20,955 nt of DNA, from contig JAEWYW010000011.1 of assembly GCA_023458535.1 (NCBI GenBank), forward strand, positions 1 through 20,955. The letters run 5' to 3'. A program made the translations under genes and the position numbers. Source of the stretch: Bacteroidota bacterium (GTDB lineage: Bacteria; Bacteroidota; Bacteroidia; Flavobacteriales; Weeksellaceae). Below the pieces are notes generated by a model. It was not told where the DNA came from. It was given only the letters and a program-made list of their open reading frames with translations, and searched no databases. Positions 8,192 to 15,643 of this stretch are shown here, piece after piece (position 1 is the stretch's first letter; each line of letters starts with the position of its first letter).

Positions 8192-8221
8192 AAAAGTTAG
8201 TCGGAAATTCGACTAACTTTT
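8192..8221 (+). terminator. Two-way terminator between xth and the frameshifted gene
   Basis: A perfect 12-bp inverted repeat (8192-8203 with 8210-8221) with a 6-base loop starts 2 bases after the xth stop. A-runs and T-runs flank the stem on either side, so it can serve xth on the plus strand and the convergent gene on the minus strand. Confidence 0.85.
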
Positions 8222-8236
8222 ACTCTTTTTGAATAT

Positions 8237-8488
8237 TTATTTTCTATCATATATTTCCAATATTTTAGCAAAATCAGCATCGGTTTTTGCAGACTTCCAC
8301 ATTGCTAACAAGTCTGGATCAGTGTTGATGATTTTATTTTTAATAAATTTTTTAGAATCGTCAAAAAGCCCAATATTAATTACTTTTCCACTAGAATCAA
8401 GCACGTATCCAAAAACTTTTAATTGAGATGAAATTGACAATGTAGAGTTTGAAAATCCTCTATACCAACTAATTTTTATTTCCTTCAT
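8237..8488 (-). CDS. C-terminal fragment of the frameshifted exported protein
   Basis: This is the third reading frame of the broken gene. Its first Met lies just past the second frameshift, so the first residues (MKEIK) are probably out-of-frame sequence. The natural protein sequence resumes at ISWYRGFSNS and runs to DFAKILEIYDRK. It has no signal peptide of its own, and an in-frame TAG lies four codons upstream of this ATG. It is unlikely to be an independent gene. Confidence 0.4.
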   Translation of the reverse strand: MKEIKISWYRGFSNSTLSISSQLKVFGYVLDSSGKVINIGLFDDSKKFIKNKIINTDPDLLAMWKSAKTDADFAKILEIYDRK

Positions 8489-8541
8489 ACAATACTTCCA
8501 CTAAACCTCTTTCAACACCAAGCTTATCCGATGAGGCATAG

Positions 8542-8820
8542 TTAGGTATGAGTTATATTCTCTGGATCTGTAATTTTTATAAATTTCACATCTTTAGGTT
8601 CCACCCAATTTTTATTACCTTTTTCGTCAACCATCAGCATTTTGAACATTATTGTTGCGAAGTGATATTTTTTATTAGAATAATAACCTGTATTTCTAAT
8701 TTTTGTTTTGATTGTATCATTAGTTGATTTTAAGACATATTCTACAGGGAACATTCTCTCACCTTTTTGAGCAAATCCTAAAAAACTCCATAAGACACAT
8801 GCAAGAAATATTTTTTTCAT
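8542..8820 (-). CDS. N-terminal fragment of the frameshifted exported protein
   Basis: This is the first reading frame of the broken gene: a signal peptide ending near GFAQ, then a polar, beta-rich stretch (PVEYVLKSTNDTIKTKIRN) and WVEPKDVKFIKITDPEN. The frame also extends to an ATG at 8848-8850, but that start lies within the preceding terminator hairpin. MKK at 8820 gives a standard signal peptide. If no frameshift correction applies, this 92-residue exported peptide would be the product. Confidence 0.5.
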   Translation of the reverse strand: MKKIFLACVLWSFLGFAQKGERMFPVEYVLKSTNDTIKTKIRNTGYYSNKKYHFATIMFKMLMVDEKGNKNWVEPKDVKFIKITDPENITHT

Positions 8821-8825
8821 AAAAA

Positions 8826-8848
8826 AAGACTTAGTAAAACTAAGTCTC
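8826..8848 (-). terminator. lpdA terminator abutting the next gene
   Basis: On the minus strand, GAGACTTAGT and ACTAAGTCT pair around a short T-rich loop and run into eight T ending at the ATG of the next gene. It sits about 26 bases after the lpdA stop. TATATTTG at 8855-8848, a full TAnnTTTG match, overlaps its upstream edge. Confidence 0.75.
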
Positions 8849-8855
8849 AAATATA
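8848..8855 (-). promoter_or_regulatory. Possible -7 promoter element for the frameshifted gene
   Basis: TATATTTG on the minus strand matches TAnnTTTG exactly. Transcription would begin within the lpdA terminator hairpin, leaving a leader of about 20 bases before the ATG at 8820. No TTG is present at the -33 position, so the assignment is tentative. Confidence 0.35.
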
Positions 8856-8873
8856 TGATTTTAAATCTTTTTT

Positions 8874-10262
8874 TTAGATATGAATTACTTCACCATACGC
8901 AGCAGCAACCGCTTCCATTATTGCTTCAGAAACCGTTGGGTGTGGGTGAATAGATTTGATGATTTCAAAACCTGTGGTTTCTAGTTTTCTAGCAACAACA
9001 GCCTCTGCAACCATGTCTGTAACGCCATCACCAATCATGTGGCAACCTAACCATTCGCCATATTTAGCATCGAAAATTACTTTTACGAAACCATCTGTAT
9101 TTCCGTTGGCTGTAGCCTTTCCACTTGCCGAAAGCGGGAATTTACCCACCTTAATTTCATAACCTTTCTCCTTCGCCTGCTTTTCTGTAAGACCTACAGA
9201 TGCAACTTCTGGGTGGCAATAAGTACAACCAGGAATATTTCCATAGTCGATTCTTTCAGTATGTGTTCCTTTAATTTTCTCTACACAAGTAATCCCTTCA
9301 GCCGATGCAACGTGCGCCAAAGCCTGCGTAGGAATAATATCTCCAATAGCATAATAACCTGGTACTGATGTCTCATACCATTCATTCACCAAAACTCTTC
9401 CTTTTTCAGTTTGAATTCCTACTTCTTCAAGGCCTATGTTTTCTATGTTCGCAGCGATACCTACCGCAGAAAGCAATACATCCGCTTCTAAAGTGATATT
9501 ACCATTAGCCGTTTTTACATTGGCTTTAACACCTTCACCGCTAGTATCTACACTTTCTACAGACGCGTTGGTCATAATTTCGATACCAGATTTCTTTAGG
9601 GATTTTTCTAAATGTTTAGATACATCCTCATCCTCCACAGGAACGATGTTTGGCATAAATTCTACGATGGTCACTTTTGTACCCATGGTGTTATAGAAGT
9701 CCGCAAACTCAACCCCAATAGCTCCAGAACCTACAACAATCATAGATTTTGGCTGTTCAGGCATGCTTAAAGCTTGACGGTAGCCAATCACTTTTTTACC
9801 ATCTTGTGGCAAGTTCGGCAATTCTCTTGAACGTGCTCCAGTAGCTATAATAATGTGGTTTCCAGAATATTCTGTGGTTTTACCCTCAGCATCTGTAACA
9901 GCTACTTTTTTATCTTTTAAAATTTTTGCAGTTCCAAGAATAACATCAATTTTATTTTTCTTCATTAAAAATTCGATACCCTTGCTCATTTTAGAGGCAA
10001 CACCGCGGCTTCTTTGGATCACATTCGGAAATTCAAAACTTCCTTCCACTTTATTTAATCCATATTCTTCCGCATGGTTGATATAATTGAAAACCTGAGC
10101 AGATTTTAATAATGCTTTAGTTGGAATACAACCCCAGTTCAAGCAAATACCTCCCAAATTTTCTTTTTCGATTATCGCAGTTTTGAAACCTAACTGAGAT
10201 GCTCTAATAGCAGTAACGTAACCACCAGGCCCGCTTCCAATAACAATAATATCGTAGTTCAT
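8874..10262 (-). CDS. lpdA: Dihydrolipoyl dehydrogenase (E3)
   Basis: FAD-dependent disulfide oxidoreductase that reoxidises dihydrolipoyl groups of 2-oxoacid dehydrogenase complexes and the glycine cleavage system, passing electrons to NAD+. The 462-residue length is normal. Visible are the FAD dinucleotide fold IIVIGSGPGGY at the N-terminus, the redox disulfide C40-C45 in GGICLNWGCIPTK, the NAD-binding fold VVGSGAIGVEFADF, the FAD motif GYYAIGDI, and the C-terminal His-Glu pair (H441, E446) in HPHPTVSEA supplied to the partner subunit. There is no lipoyl domain at the N-terminus and no E1 or E2 gene nearby, so this is a stand-alone E3 likely shared between complexes. A hairpin terminator follows directly. 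The 105 bases separating it from the upstream CLC gene show no clear terminator, so partial read-through from that gene is possible. Confidence 0.97.
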   Translation of the reverse strand: MNYDIIVIGSGPGGYVTAIRASQLGFKTAIIEKENLGGICLNWGCIPTKALLKSAQVFNYINHAEEYGLNKVEGSFEFPNVIQRSRGVASKMSKGIEFLMKKNKIDVILGTAKILKDKKVAVTDAEGKTTEYSGNHIIIATGARSRELPNLPQDGKKVIGYRQALSMPEQPKSMIVVGSGAIGVEFADFYNTMGTKVTIVEFMPNIVPVEDEDVSKHLEKSLKKSGIEIMTNASVESVDTSGEGVKANVKTANGNITLEADVLLSAVGIAANIENIGLEEVGIQTEKGRVLVNEWYETSVPGYYAIGDIIPTQALAHVASAEGITCVEKIKGTHTERIDYGNIPGCTYCHPEVASVGLTEKQAKEKGYEIKVGKFPLSASGKATANGNTDGFVKVIFDAKYGEWLGCHMIGDGVTDMVAEAVVARKLETTGFEIIKSIHPHPTVSEAIMEAVAAAYGEVIHI

Positions 10263-10367
10263 TGAATTTTTAATTTATGCGAATTTACATAATTTTTTTG
10301 AGAATAATATATTATGAATTTGGTGATTCTTAATCTTAATGGTAAAACATAAGTCATCAATAACAAC

Positions 10368-12179
10368 TTAATCTATTCTGAGATTTTTAAGCTTAAGACG
10401 ATACACCTCCAAGATCATAGTTTTGGTAATGTACCCATCAAATTTTCCGTTTTTTTCGATAAAAACATAGTCTATTTTGTGTTCCTCCATAATGTTGAGA
10501 ATTTTACCTGCATTTTCATCTTTAGACACCGAAACGATGGGTGAAATATAATGATCAATACCAGAATGCACAAAATGGTTTTCAAAAAGAATTTTCCTTA
10601 AATTATCAATAGTAATTACACCATTAATTACTCTTTTATCAGTTAAGACAGGGATAAAATCTTGCCGTGTTGTTTTAATTATATCACGCACATCGTCCAA
10701 AGATGCAGAGGGTAAAACTGTTTTAATAAAACTGTTGTAAATAAGACTCACCTCAATTCTGTTCAGAATATTTTGGTCTTTATCTTCTGTAAAAACACTT
10801 CCCTGATCGGCAATAGCATAGATATCCATTGAATATTTATCATACCTCTTGGCGATAGCAAAGCTAATTGATGACACCAGCATTAGTGGCACAATCAATC
10901 CGTAACCCCCTGTAAGTTCAGCAATAAGGAAAATAGCTGTTAAGGGAGCATGAAAAAGACCACTTAAAACAGCTGCCATTCCCACAACCGTGAAATTTTC
11001 TATGGGTAAATTTTTAATTCCCAGCAATCCGACAATCTTCGCAAAAACATAACCCAGATAAGAGCCTACAAAAAGTGATGGTGCAAAATTACCGCCATTA
11101 CCACCACTTCCCAATGTTAAACCTGTAGCCACAGATTTCATCATCATGGTGAACAGTACGAAGAGCAGCACTACCCACTCGTTGCCACGCAACTCCTGAA
11201 ATAAAGAGTTGGTAAGAATTTCCTTAGCATTGTTATTGGCTAATGCACCAATGGTCTCGTAGCCTTCACCAAACAAAGCAGGAAACAGGAAAATCATTAA
11301 CCCTAAAAGTCCGGCACCTACGAACGCTCTCTTGTAAACACTTTTGGAGTAAGAACTCATCGAATGCTCCACCCTTCTGAACAACCTCGCATGAAAAACC
11401 GACAAAAAACCTGCTATCACACCAAGAATAACATAGTAAAAAGTATTGTGATAATCGAAATCTAAATGTTTTTTAAAAGCCAACAAGATGCCGCCCTTCA
11501 ACGTTAGGTTTGCCATGATAGCTCCAGTTGCTGAAGAAATCATAATTGGAATGAAGGCTGTAATACTCAAATCTGCAAGAATTACTTCTATAGCAAATAA
11601 AACTCCGGCAATTGGGGCATTAAAGGCTGTTGCAATCCCTGCTGCAACGCCACAAGCCAAAAGCAATGTCCTTTCTTTATAGTTAAGCCTAAATCTCTGC
11701 GCATAATTAGATCCAAATGCAGCTCCCGTAATGGTAATGGGCGACTCTAAACCTGCCGAACCTCCCATGCCTACAGTAAGTGAGCTGGTTATGATTTGTG
11801 CATACATTTGTTTTCTAGGCATAAAACCCGAGCGCTTGGCTACAGCGATCATGATTTGAGCAGTGCCCTTTTCTATGCTGCCATCCAGGAATTTTCGGAT
11901 TACAAATACCGTCAGAACAATACCAATTATCGGCAAAACACTGTTGATGTAAGGAAGTTTCAGAACACCGTTTACATATTCTGTGAGTTGAAAAACAATG
12001 TGTGCAAAAGTTTTAAGAACAGTTACCGCCAATGCAGATGAAATTCCCACCAAAATGCATGATAAGTATAAAAATTGTCTCTCGCTCATCACTACCTTCA
12101 GCAAACCCAGTGTACTGTGAAAGTAATGATCTGCTTTCCTAAAAAAGCGCTGACCGCGATTCATTTTCTTCTTATTCAT
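10368..12179 (-). CDS. CLC-family anion channel/transporter with two CBS domains
   Basis: Inner-membrane protein of the CLC chloride channel/antiporter family, 603 residues. Residues about 35-455 form the membrane part. The gating-glutamate motif is present as GLESP (E145), and the GxFxP motif as GNFAP (363-367). Helix O/R features APLTAIFLIAELTGGYG and the pore tyrosine position (Y449 in DKYS) are also visible. Two CBS domains, about residues 475-535 and 540-600, form the cytoplasmic regulatory tail and may bind adenine nucleotides. Two differences stand out: the first anion-selectivity motif (GSGIP) is replaced by EKGTA near 103-107, and the position of the proton glutamate is Val (E198-V199 in FAIEVI). 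Start uncertain: a TAnnTTTG match (12191-12184) sits only 5 bases before the first ATG, so Met6 (12164) could be used. Transported ion and channel-versus-antiporter mode cannot be settled here. Confidence 0.93.
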   Translation of the reverse strand: MNKKKMNRGQRFFRKADHYFHSTLGLLKVVMSERQFLYLSCILVGISSALAVTVLKTFAHIVFQLTEYVNGVLKLPYINSVLPIIGIVLTVFVIRKFLDGSIEKGTAQIMIAVAKRSGFMPRKQMYAQIITSSLTVGMGGSAGLESPITITGAAFGSNYAQRFRLNYKERTLLLACGVAAGIATAFNAPIAGVLFAIEVILADLSITAFIPIMISSATGAIMANLTLKGGILLAFKKHLDFDYHNTFYYVILGVIAGFLSVFHARLFRRVEHSMSSYSKSVYKRAFVGAGLLGLMIFLFPALFGEGYETIGALANNNAKEILTNSLFQELRGNEWVVLLFVLFTMMMKSVATGLTLGSGGNGGNFAPSLFVGSYLGYVFAKIVGLLGIKNLPIENFTVVGMAAVLSGLFHAPLTAIFLIAELTGGYGLIVPLMLVSSISFAIAKRYDKYSMDIYAIADQGSVFTEDKDQNILNRIEVSLIYNSFIKTVLPSASLDDVRDIIKTTRQDFIPVLTDKRVINGVITIDNLRKILFENHFVHSGIDHYISPIVSVSKDENAGKILNIMEEHKIDYVFIEKNGKFDGYITKTMILEVYRLKLKNLRID

Positions 12180-12183
12180 TTTT

Positions 12184-12191
12184 CAAAAATA
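12184..12191 (-). promoter_or_regulatory. Possible -7 promoter element of the CLC gene
   Basis: TATTTTTG on the minus strand is an exact TAnnTTTG match, but no TTG lies 19 bases upstream. Transcription would start almost at the annotated ATG, which fits better with initiation at Met6 or a nearly leaderless message. Confidence 0.3.
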
Positions 12192-12365
12192 GGTTTTTTA
12201 TTATTGGATTTTCGGTTGTTCGTCGATATTTAATTCAATAAAAGATAGTTCACAGATAATATTAAATAGATTTTAATGTTTATTTAATAAGGTTGTAACA
12301 CTATAATAATATGATAACTCTAATTTAGTTCAACATCACTATTTAACCAAAAAAATTATTGTATT

Positions 12366-12794
12366 ATGAAAAAATTACTGCAAATATGCCTAACTGTAAT
12401 ATGTGCATTTTTTATGTTCGCATTTACAAGTTCAGAAGGTTTCAAAAAAATAAATTCTGATAACGAAACCTATAATATTCGTCTGGGGTACAAAAACTTA
12501 GATGGAACTCTAACTCTTAACACTGCAACAGAATCACCTGGTTTTATAGCTGAAAATACAGAAACGGGAGAATTAACTTACATTTCTAATCAGCCATCTT
12601 CTCCAGGATCTTATCTTCCGAGCATGCTGCCTGGAATAGTTGAAGATTTGCCCGCAGGAACATATACTTTTTCTGCTGAAAGAGGTCAAGGAAATTGGTC
12701 AGCTTGGCATGATGTTACAGTTACCCTATCACCCAATTTAGTGGACGGCGAAGGATACATCACTATTTATTTACCATTTGCATGGTCTGAGTAG
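12366..12794 (+). CDS. Small exported protein of unknown function
   Basis: 142 residues with a clear N-terminal signal sequence (MKKLLQICLTVICAFFMFAF, followed by TSSEG). There is no lipobox Cys at the expected position, so the mature protein is probably periplasmic or secreted rather than lipid-anchored. The mature part of about 117 residues is rich in Gly, Thr, Ser and aromatic residues, with alternating patterns such as TYTFSAERGQGNWSAWHDVT, typical of a small beta-sandwich. No cysteines are visible in the mature part and no catalytic motif is evident. I do not recognise the family. It is transcribed divergently from the CLC gene, from an AT-rich gap without a convincing promoter match, and ends at a strong terminator, so it is probably a single-gene unit. 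Confidence 0.75.
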   Translation: MKKLLQICLTVICAFFMFAFTSSEGFKKINSDNETYNIRLGYKNLDGTLTLNTATESPGFIAENTETGELTYISNQPSSPGSYLPSMLPGIVEDLPAGTYTFSAERGQGNWSAWHDVTVTLSPNLVDGEGYITIYLPFAWSE

Positions 12795-12812
12795 CGTTTA
12801 ATTTTATTAGTC

Positions 12813-12850
12813 CAATAAAGCCCGCTTTAAAAAACGGGCTTTGTTGATTT
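12813..12850 (+). terminator. Terminator of the small exported-protein gene
   Basis: CAATAAAGCCCG (12813-12824) pairs with CGGGCTTTGTTG (12835-12846), 12 bp with one T-G pair, around a 10-base A/T-rich loop. A T-rich tail follows. The GC-rich core makes this the strongest hairpin in the window. Confidence 0.88.
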
Positions 12851-12937
12851 TTCTTACAAAAAGAATATCTCAATATTGAAAAAATATTCAGAAAAAATTC
12901 CCGAAATTTGGCATTTCCAAAAAATGAAGAAGTTCCC

Positions 12938-15037
12938 ATGAAATTATGCATCGCCGAAAAACCTAGTGTAGCCCGAGATATTGCCGAAGTATTGGGCGCA
13001 GACATGCCTAAACAGGGTTATTATGAAGGAAATGGCTACTGCGTAACCTGGACGTTCGGACATCTTTGCACCTTGAAAGAGCCACAAGATTATAGTCCGC
13101 ACTACAAATCATGGGATTTAATTTTTTTACCGATTATTCCTCAGAATTTTGGCATCAAACTTATAGAAAATAACGGTATCGAAAAACAGTTCCGCACCAT
13201 AGAAAAATTGGTGGAAGACTGCGAAGAGGTTATTAACTGTGGTGATGCGGGACAAGAAGGAGAACTGATACAACGCTGGGTTTTGCAGAAAGCAAAATGC
13301 AAAAAACCCATGAAACGTTTGTGGATTTCATCGCTTACAGAAGATGCCATTAAAGAAGGCTTTGCGAACTTAAAACCTGCGGAAGATTATCAAAACCTTT
13401 ATTTAGCAGGAAATGCCCGAGCCATCGGCGATTGGTTGCTCGGAATAAATGCTACCCGACTTTTTACTAGAAAATTCGGAGGTAATAAAGCTGTTTTATC
13501 CATTGGCAGGGTTCAAACGCCTACGCTAGCGATGCTGGTTCAAAGACAGAAAGAAATAGATGCTTTTACCACCGAAGAATATTGGGAGCTAAAAACCAAA
13601 TACCGTGAGGTGGTTTTTAATGCCGCTATTGACCGTCTTAAAACCAAAAATAAAGCCGAGAAAGGTCTTGAATATTTGAAACAACATCTCTTCGAAATTG
13701 TGTCTTTTGAAATAAAGGAAGGAAGAGAGAAAAATCCGAGATTGTTTGATTTAACAGCTTTGCAGGTGGAAGCCAACAGGAAATATGGTTTCTCAGCAGA
13801 AAACACATTAAAATACATTCAAAGTTTATACGAAAAAAAACACACCACATACCCAAGAGTAGACACCACCTACCTTTCTGAAAATTTACACCCTAAAATT
13901 GCAGATATTCTAAAAACAATGCACTTTTACCACGAATTCACAGCACCTTTATTAGCGCAACCTATACCAAAGTCTAAAGCTGTTTTCGATGATTCTAAAG
14001 TCACTGATCACCATGCTATAATTCCCACCGAAATTCCGCCAACTTCTCAATTGAGCAAAGAAGAAAAACTGGTGTATGATTTAGTTGCAAAACGCTTTAT
14101 TGCTGTTTTTTATCCTGAATGTAAAATTTCAAATACATTGGTGGAAGGGCAAGTCGGCACAATTCCTTTTAAAGCCAATGGTAAACAAATACTGGAAGCG
14201 GGTTGGCGCGAAGTATATGCAAAAGATAAAAAAGATGATTCTGACAAAAAAGATAAAGAAGAGGAACAAAACATCCCTGAATTTAAGGCAGGTGAAAAGG
14301 GAGAACATGAACCCTTGATTCATCAAGGGAAAACATCTCCACCCAAACCCTATACAGAAGCTACATTACTCCGTGCGATGGAAACGGCAGGAAAGCAGGT
14401 GGAAGATGAAGAACTTCGCGAAATGTTGAAAAATAATGGTATTGGCAGACCTTCTACAAGAGCCAACATCATTGAAACGCTTTTCAAACGAAAATATATT
14501 GAAAAGAAGAAGAAAAACCTCATCGCCACGTCCACAGGAATAGAACTAATAGATACTATTGAAGATGAAGTGTTGAAAAGCCCCGAACTAACGGGTGAAT
14601 GGGAATTTAAACTTCGGAAAATTGAAAAGGGTGAATATGAGGCCAATCAGTTTAAAGATGAATTGATACAAATGGTTACCGAACTTACCAAAAAAGTGAT
14701 CAATGAAAAACCAAAAATCATTGCTTTACACGAAGCAAAGCCTGAAAATATAAAGAAAGAGAGAGCACCAAGAAAATCGGTTGCCATCGTTTGGGAAAAT
14801 GAAAAATGCCCAAAATGCCAACAAAATAAGCTGATAAAAGGTAAAACTGCTATTGGCTGCTACGAATATAAAACGTGTGGCTTCAAAATTTCTTTTGAGG
14901 TTTTTGGTAAAAAAATTACTGAAAAGCAAATTCACGACCTCGTCTCCAAAGGAAAAACGGGTAAAATGAAGGGTTTTGCCGATAAAGGTGAAGGCAGTTT
15001 ACACCTTGATGAATCATATAATATCGAATTAAAGTAA
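12938..15037 (+). CDS. topB: DNA topoisomerase III (type IA)
   Basis: Type IA topoisomerase that passes single strands through a transient 5'-phosphotyrosine break and resolves recombination and replication intermediates. From the ATG at 12938 it is 699 residues. The Toprim acid E7 lies in MKLCIAEKPSVARDIAEVLG, with the second Toprim motif at GDAGQEGE (D103, E107). The catalytic tyrosine is Y305 in TTYPRVDTTYL. SIGRVQTPTLAMLV and GIGRPSTRANIIETLF are further type IA landmarks. A Lys/Asp/Glu-rich insert lies around residues 428-445. The C-terminal segment has four cysteines (CPKC and CYEYKTC) resembling a topoisomerase zinc finger. The frame extends back to a TTG at 12908, but the Toprim strand must start at MKLC. 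A five-codon frame (12924-12941) overlaps this start. Confidence 0.96.
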   Translation: MKLCIAEKPSVARDIAEVLGADMPKQGYYEGNGYCVTWTFGHLCTLKEPQDYSPHYKSWDLIFLPIIPQNFGIKLIENNGIEKQFRTIEKLVEDCEEVINCGDAGQEGELIQRWVLQKAKCKKPMKRLWISSLTEDAIKEGFANLKPAEDYQNLYLAGNARAIGDWLLGINATRLFTRKFGGNKAVLSIGRVQTPTLAMLVQRQKEIDAFTTEEYWELKTKYREVVFNAAIDRLKTKNKAEKGLEYLKQHLFEIVSFEIKEGREKNPRLFDLTALQVEANRKYGFSAENTLKYIQSLYEKKHTTYPRVDTTYLSENLHPKIADILKTMHFYHEFTAPLLAQPIPKSKAVFDDSKVTDHHAIIPTEIPPTSQLSKEEKLVYDLVAKRFIAVFYPECKISNTLVEGQVGTIPFKANGKQILEAGWREVYAKDKKDDSDKKDKEEEQNIPEFKAGEKGEHEPLIHQGKTSPPKPYTEATLLRAMETAGKQVEDEELREMLKNNGIGRPSTRANIIETLFKRKYIEKKKKNLIATSTGIELIDTIEDEVLKSPELTGEWEFKLRKIEKGEYEANQFKDELIQMVTELTKKVINEKPKIIALHEAKPENIKKERAPRKSVAIVWENEKCPKCQQNKLIKGKTAIGCYEYKTCGFKISFEVFGKKITEKQIHDLVSKGKTGKMKGFADKGEGSLHLDESYNIELK

Positions 15038-15090
15038 AACAATTATAAAATGAAAATACCTAAAATGGTAGGATCATTTTTGAAATAACA

Positions 15091-15098
15091 TACATTTG
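15091..15098 (+). promoter_or_regulatory. Promoter -7 element for the FKBP gene
   Basis: TACATTTG is an exact TAnnTTTG match 14 bases before the ATG at 15113. The -33 position reads TAG (15069-15071), two of three bases of TTG at the ideal 19-base spacing. A separate promoter fits the 75-base gap after topB. Confidence 0.5.
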
Positions 15099-15112
15099 TA
15101 AAAAGAAAAATT

Positions 15113-15547
15113 ATGGGAATTGCAGATTTATTATTCAAAAGAAAACAAGAATTAGCAGCTAAAAACCTAGAGGAAGGGAAGGCTTTTATGGAAGAAAATG
15201 CCAAAAAAGATAATGTGGTAACACTTCCCAGCGGCTTACAATATGAAATTTTAACGGAAGGTGATGGCAATAAACCATCTGCAAAACAAACGGTAGAATG
15301 CCATTATCACGGAACAACAATTAAAGGACAGGTATTCGACAGTTCGGTAAAAAGAGGAAAGCCTGCTTCATTTCCTTTAAACAGAGTAATCGCAGGCTGG
15401 ACAGAAGCTTTGCAACTCATGCCTGTTGGCAGCAAGTGGAGATTAACCATACCGCCGCATTTGGCTTATGGAGAAGAGCAAATCAGTAAAGAAATTGGTC
15501 CCAACTCTACTCTTATCTTTGACGTTGAATTATTAAGCATCAAATAA
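15113..15547 (+). CDS. FKBP-type peptidyl-prolyl cis-trans isomerase
   Basis: Prolyl isomerase that speeds cis/trans isomerisation of Xaa-Pro bonds in protein folding. The 144 residues contain a short charged helical lead (residues 1-38) and then the FKBP domain: LPSGLQYEIL, the VECHYHGT strand, VFDSS, the active-site tryptophan region VIAGWTEALQLMPVGSKW, IPPHLAYGEE and the closing LIFDVELLSI. This order is characteristic of FklB/FkpA-type enzymes. No signal peptide or lipobox precedes it, so it should be cytoplasmic. The lead is too short for the full FkpA-type dimerisation domain. It has its own candidate promoter and a strong terminator, so it is a single-gene unit. Confidence 0.95.
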   Translation: MGIADLLFKRKQELAAKNLEEGKAFMEENAKKDNVVTLPSGLQYEILTEGDGNKPSAKQTVECHYHGTTIKGQVFDSSVKRGKPASFPLNRVIAGWTEALQLMPVGSKWRLTIPPHLAYGEEQISKEIGPNSTLIFDVELLSIK

Positions 15548-15567
15548 ATCTTAACTTTATAGAAAAT

Positions 15568-15602
15568 AAAAAATCTCAAATGTCAGGCATTTGAGATTTT
15601 TT
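15568..15602 (+). terminator. Two-way terminator between the FKBP and PepSY-like genes
   Basis: A perfect 15-bp inverted repeat (15568-15582 with 15588-15602) around a 5-base loop, with six A on one side and six T on the other. It lies between two convergent genes and can end transcription from both strands. Confidence 0.9.
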
Positions 15603-15643
15603 ATTGTAATAATTAAGTGAATTTAATCAACGTTACAAATGTT

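Larger units (their letters stand above)
8237..8820 (-). pseudogene. Small exported-protein gene broken by two +1 frameshifts
   Basis: Three minus-strand reading frames join end to end into one plausible protein of about 193 residues. Frame one starts at the ATG at 8818-8820 with a signal peptide (MKKIFLACVLWSFLGFAQ) and stops at 8542 after ITDPENITHT. Frame two covers the gap before the third frame and reads YASSDKLGVERGLVEVLYEG. Frame three continues from about 8475 with ISWYRGFSNSTLS and ends at 8237. Removing one G from GG at 8545-8546 and one T from the T5 run at 8473-8477 would restore a continuous frame. The gene is therefore either decayed or carries two indel errors in the assembly. 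The intact product would be exported; I do not recognise its family. The upstream lpdA terminator lies directly before its ATG. Confidence 0.7.

Noticed and set aside
12908..12937. Possible upstream TTG start adding 10 residues to topoisomerase III
   Set aside because: The Toprim strand begins at MKLCIAE, with the catalytic glutamate at residue 7 as in the E. coli enzyme, so the ATG at 12938 is the natural start.
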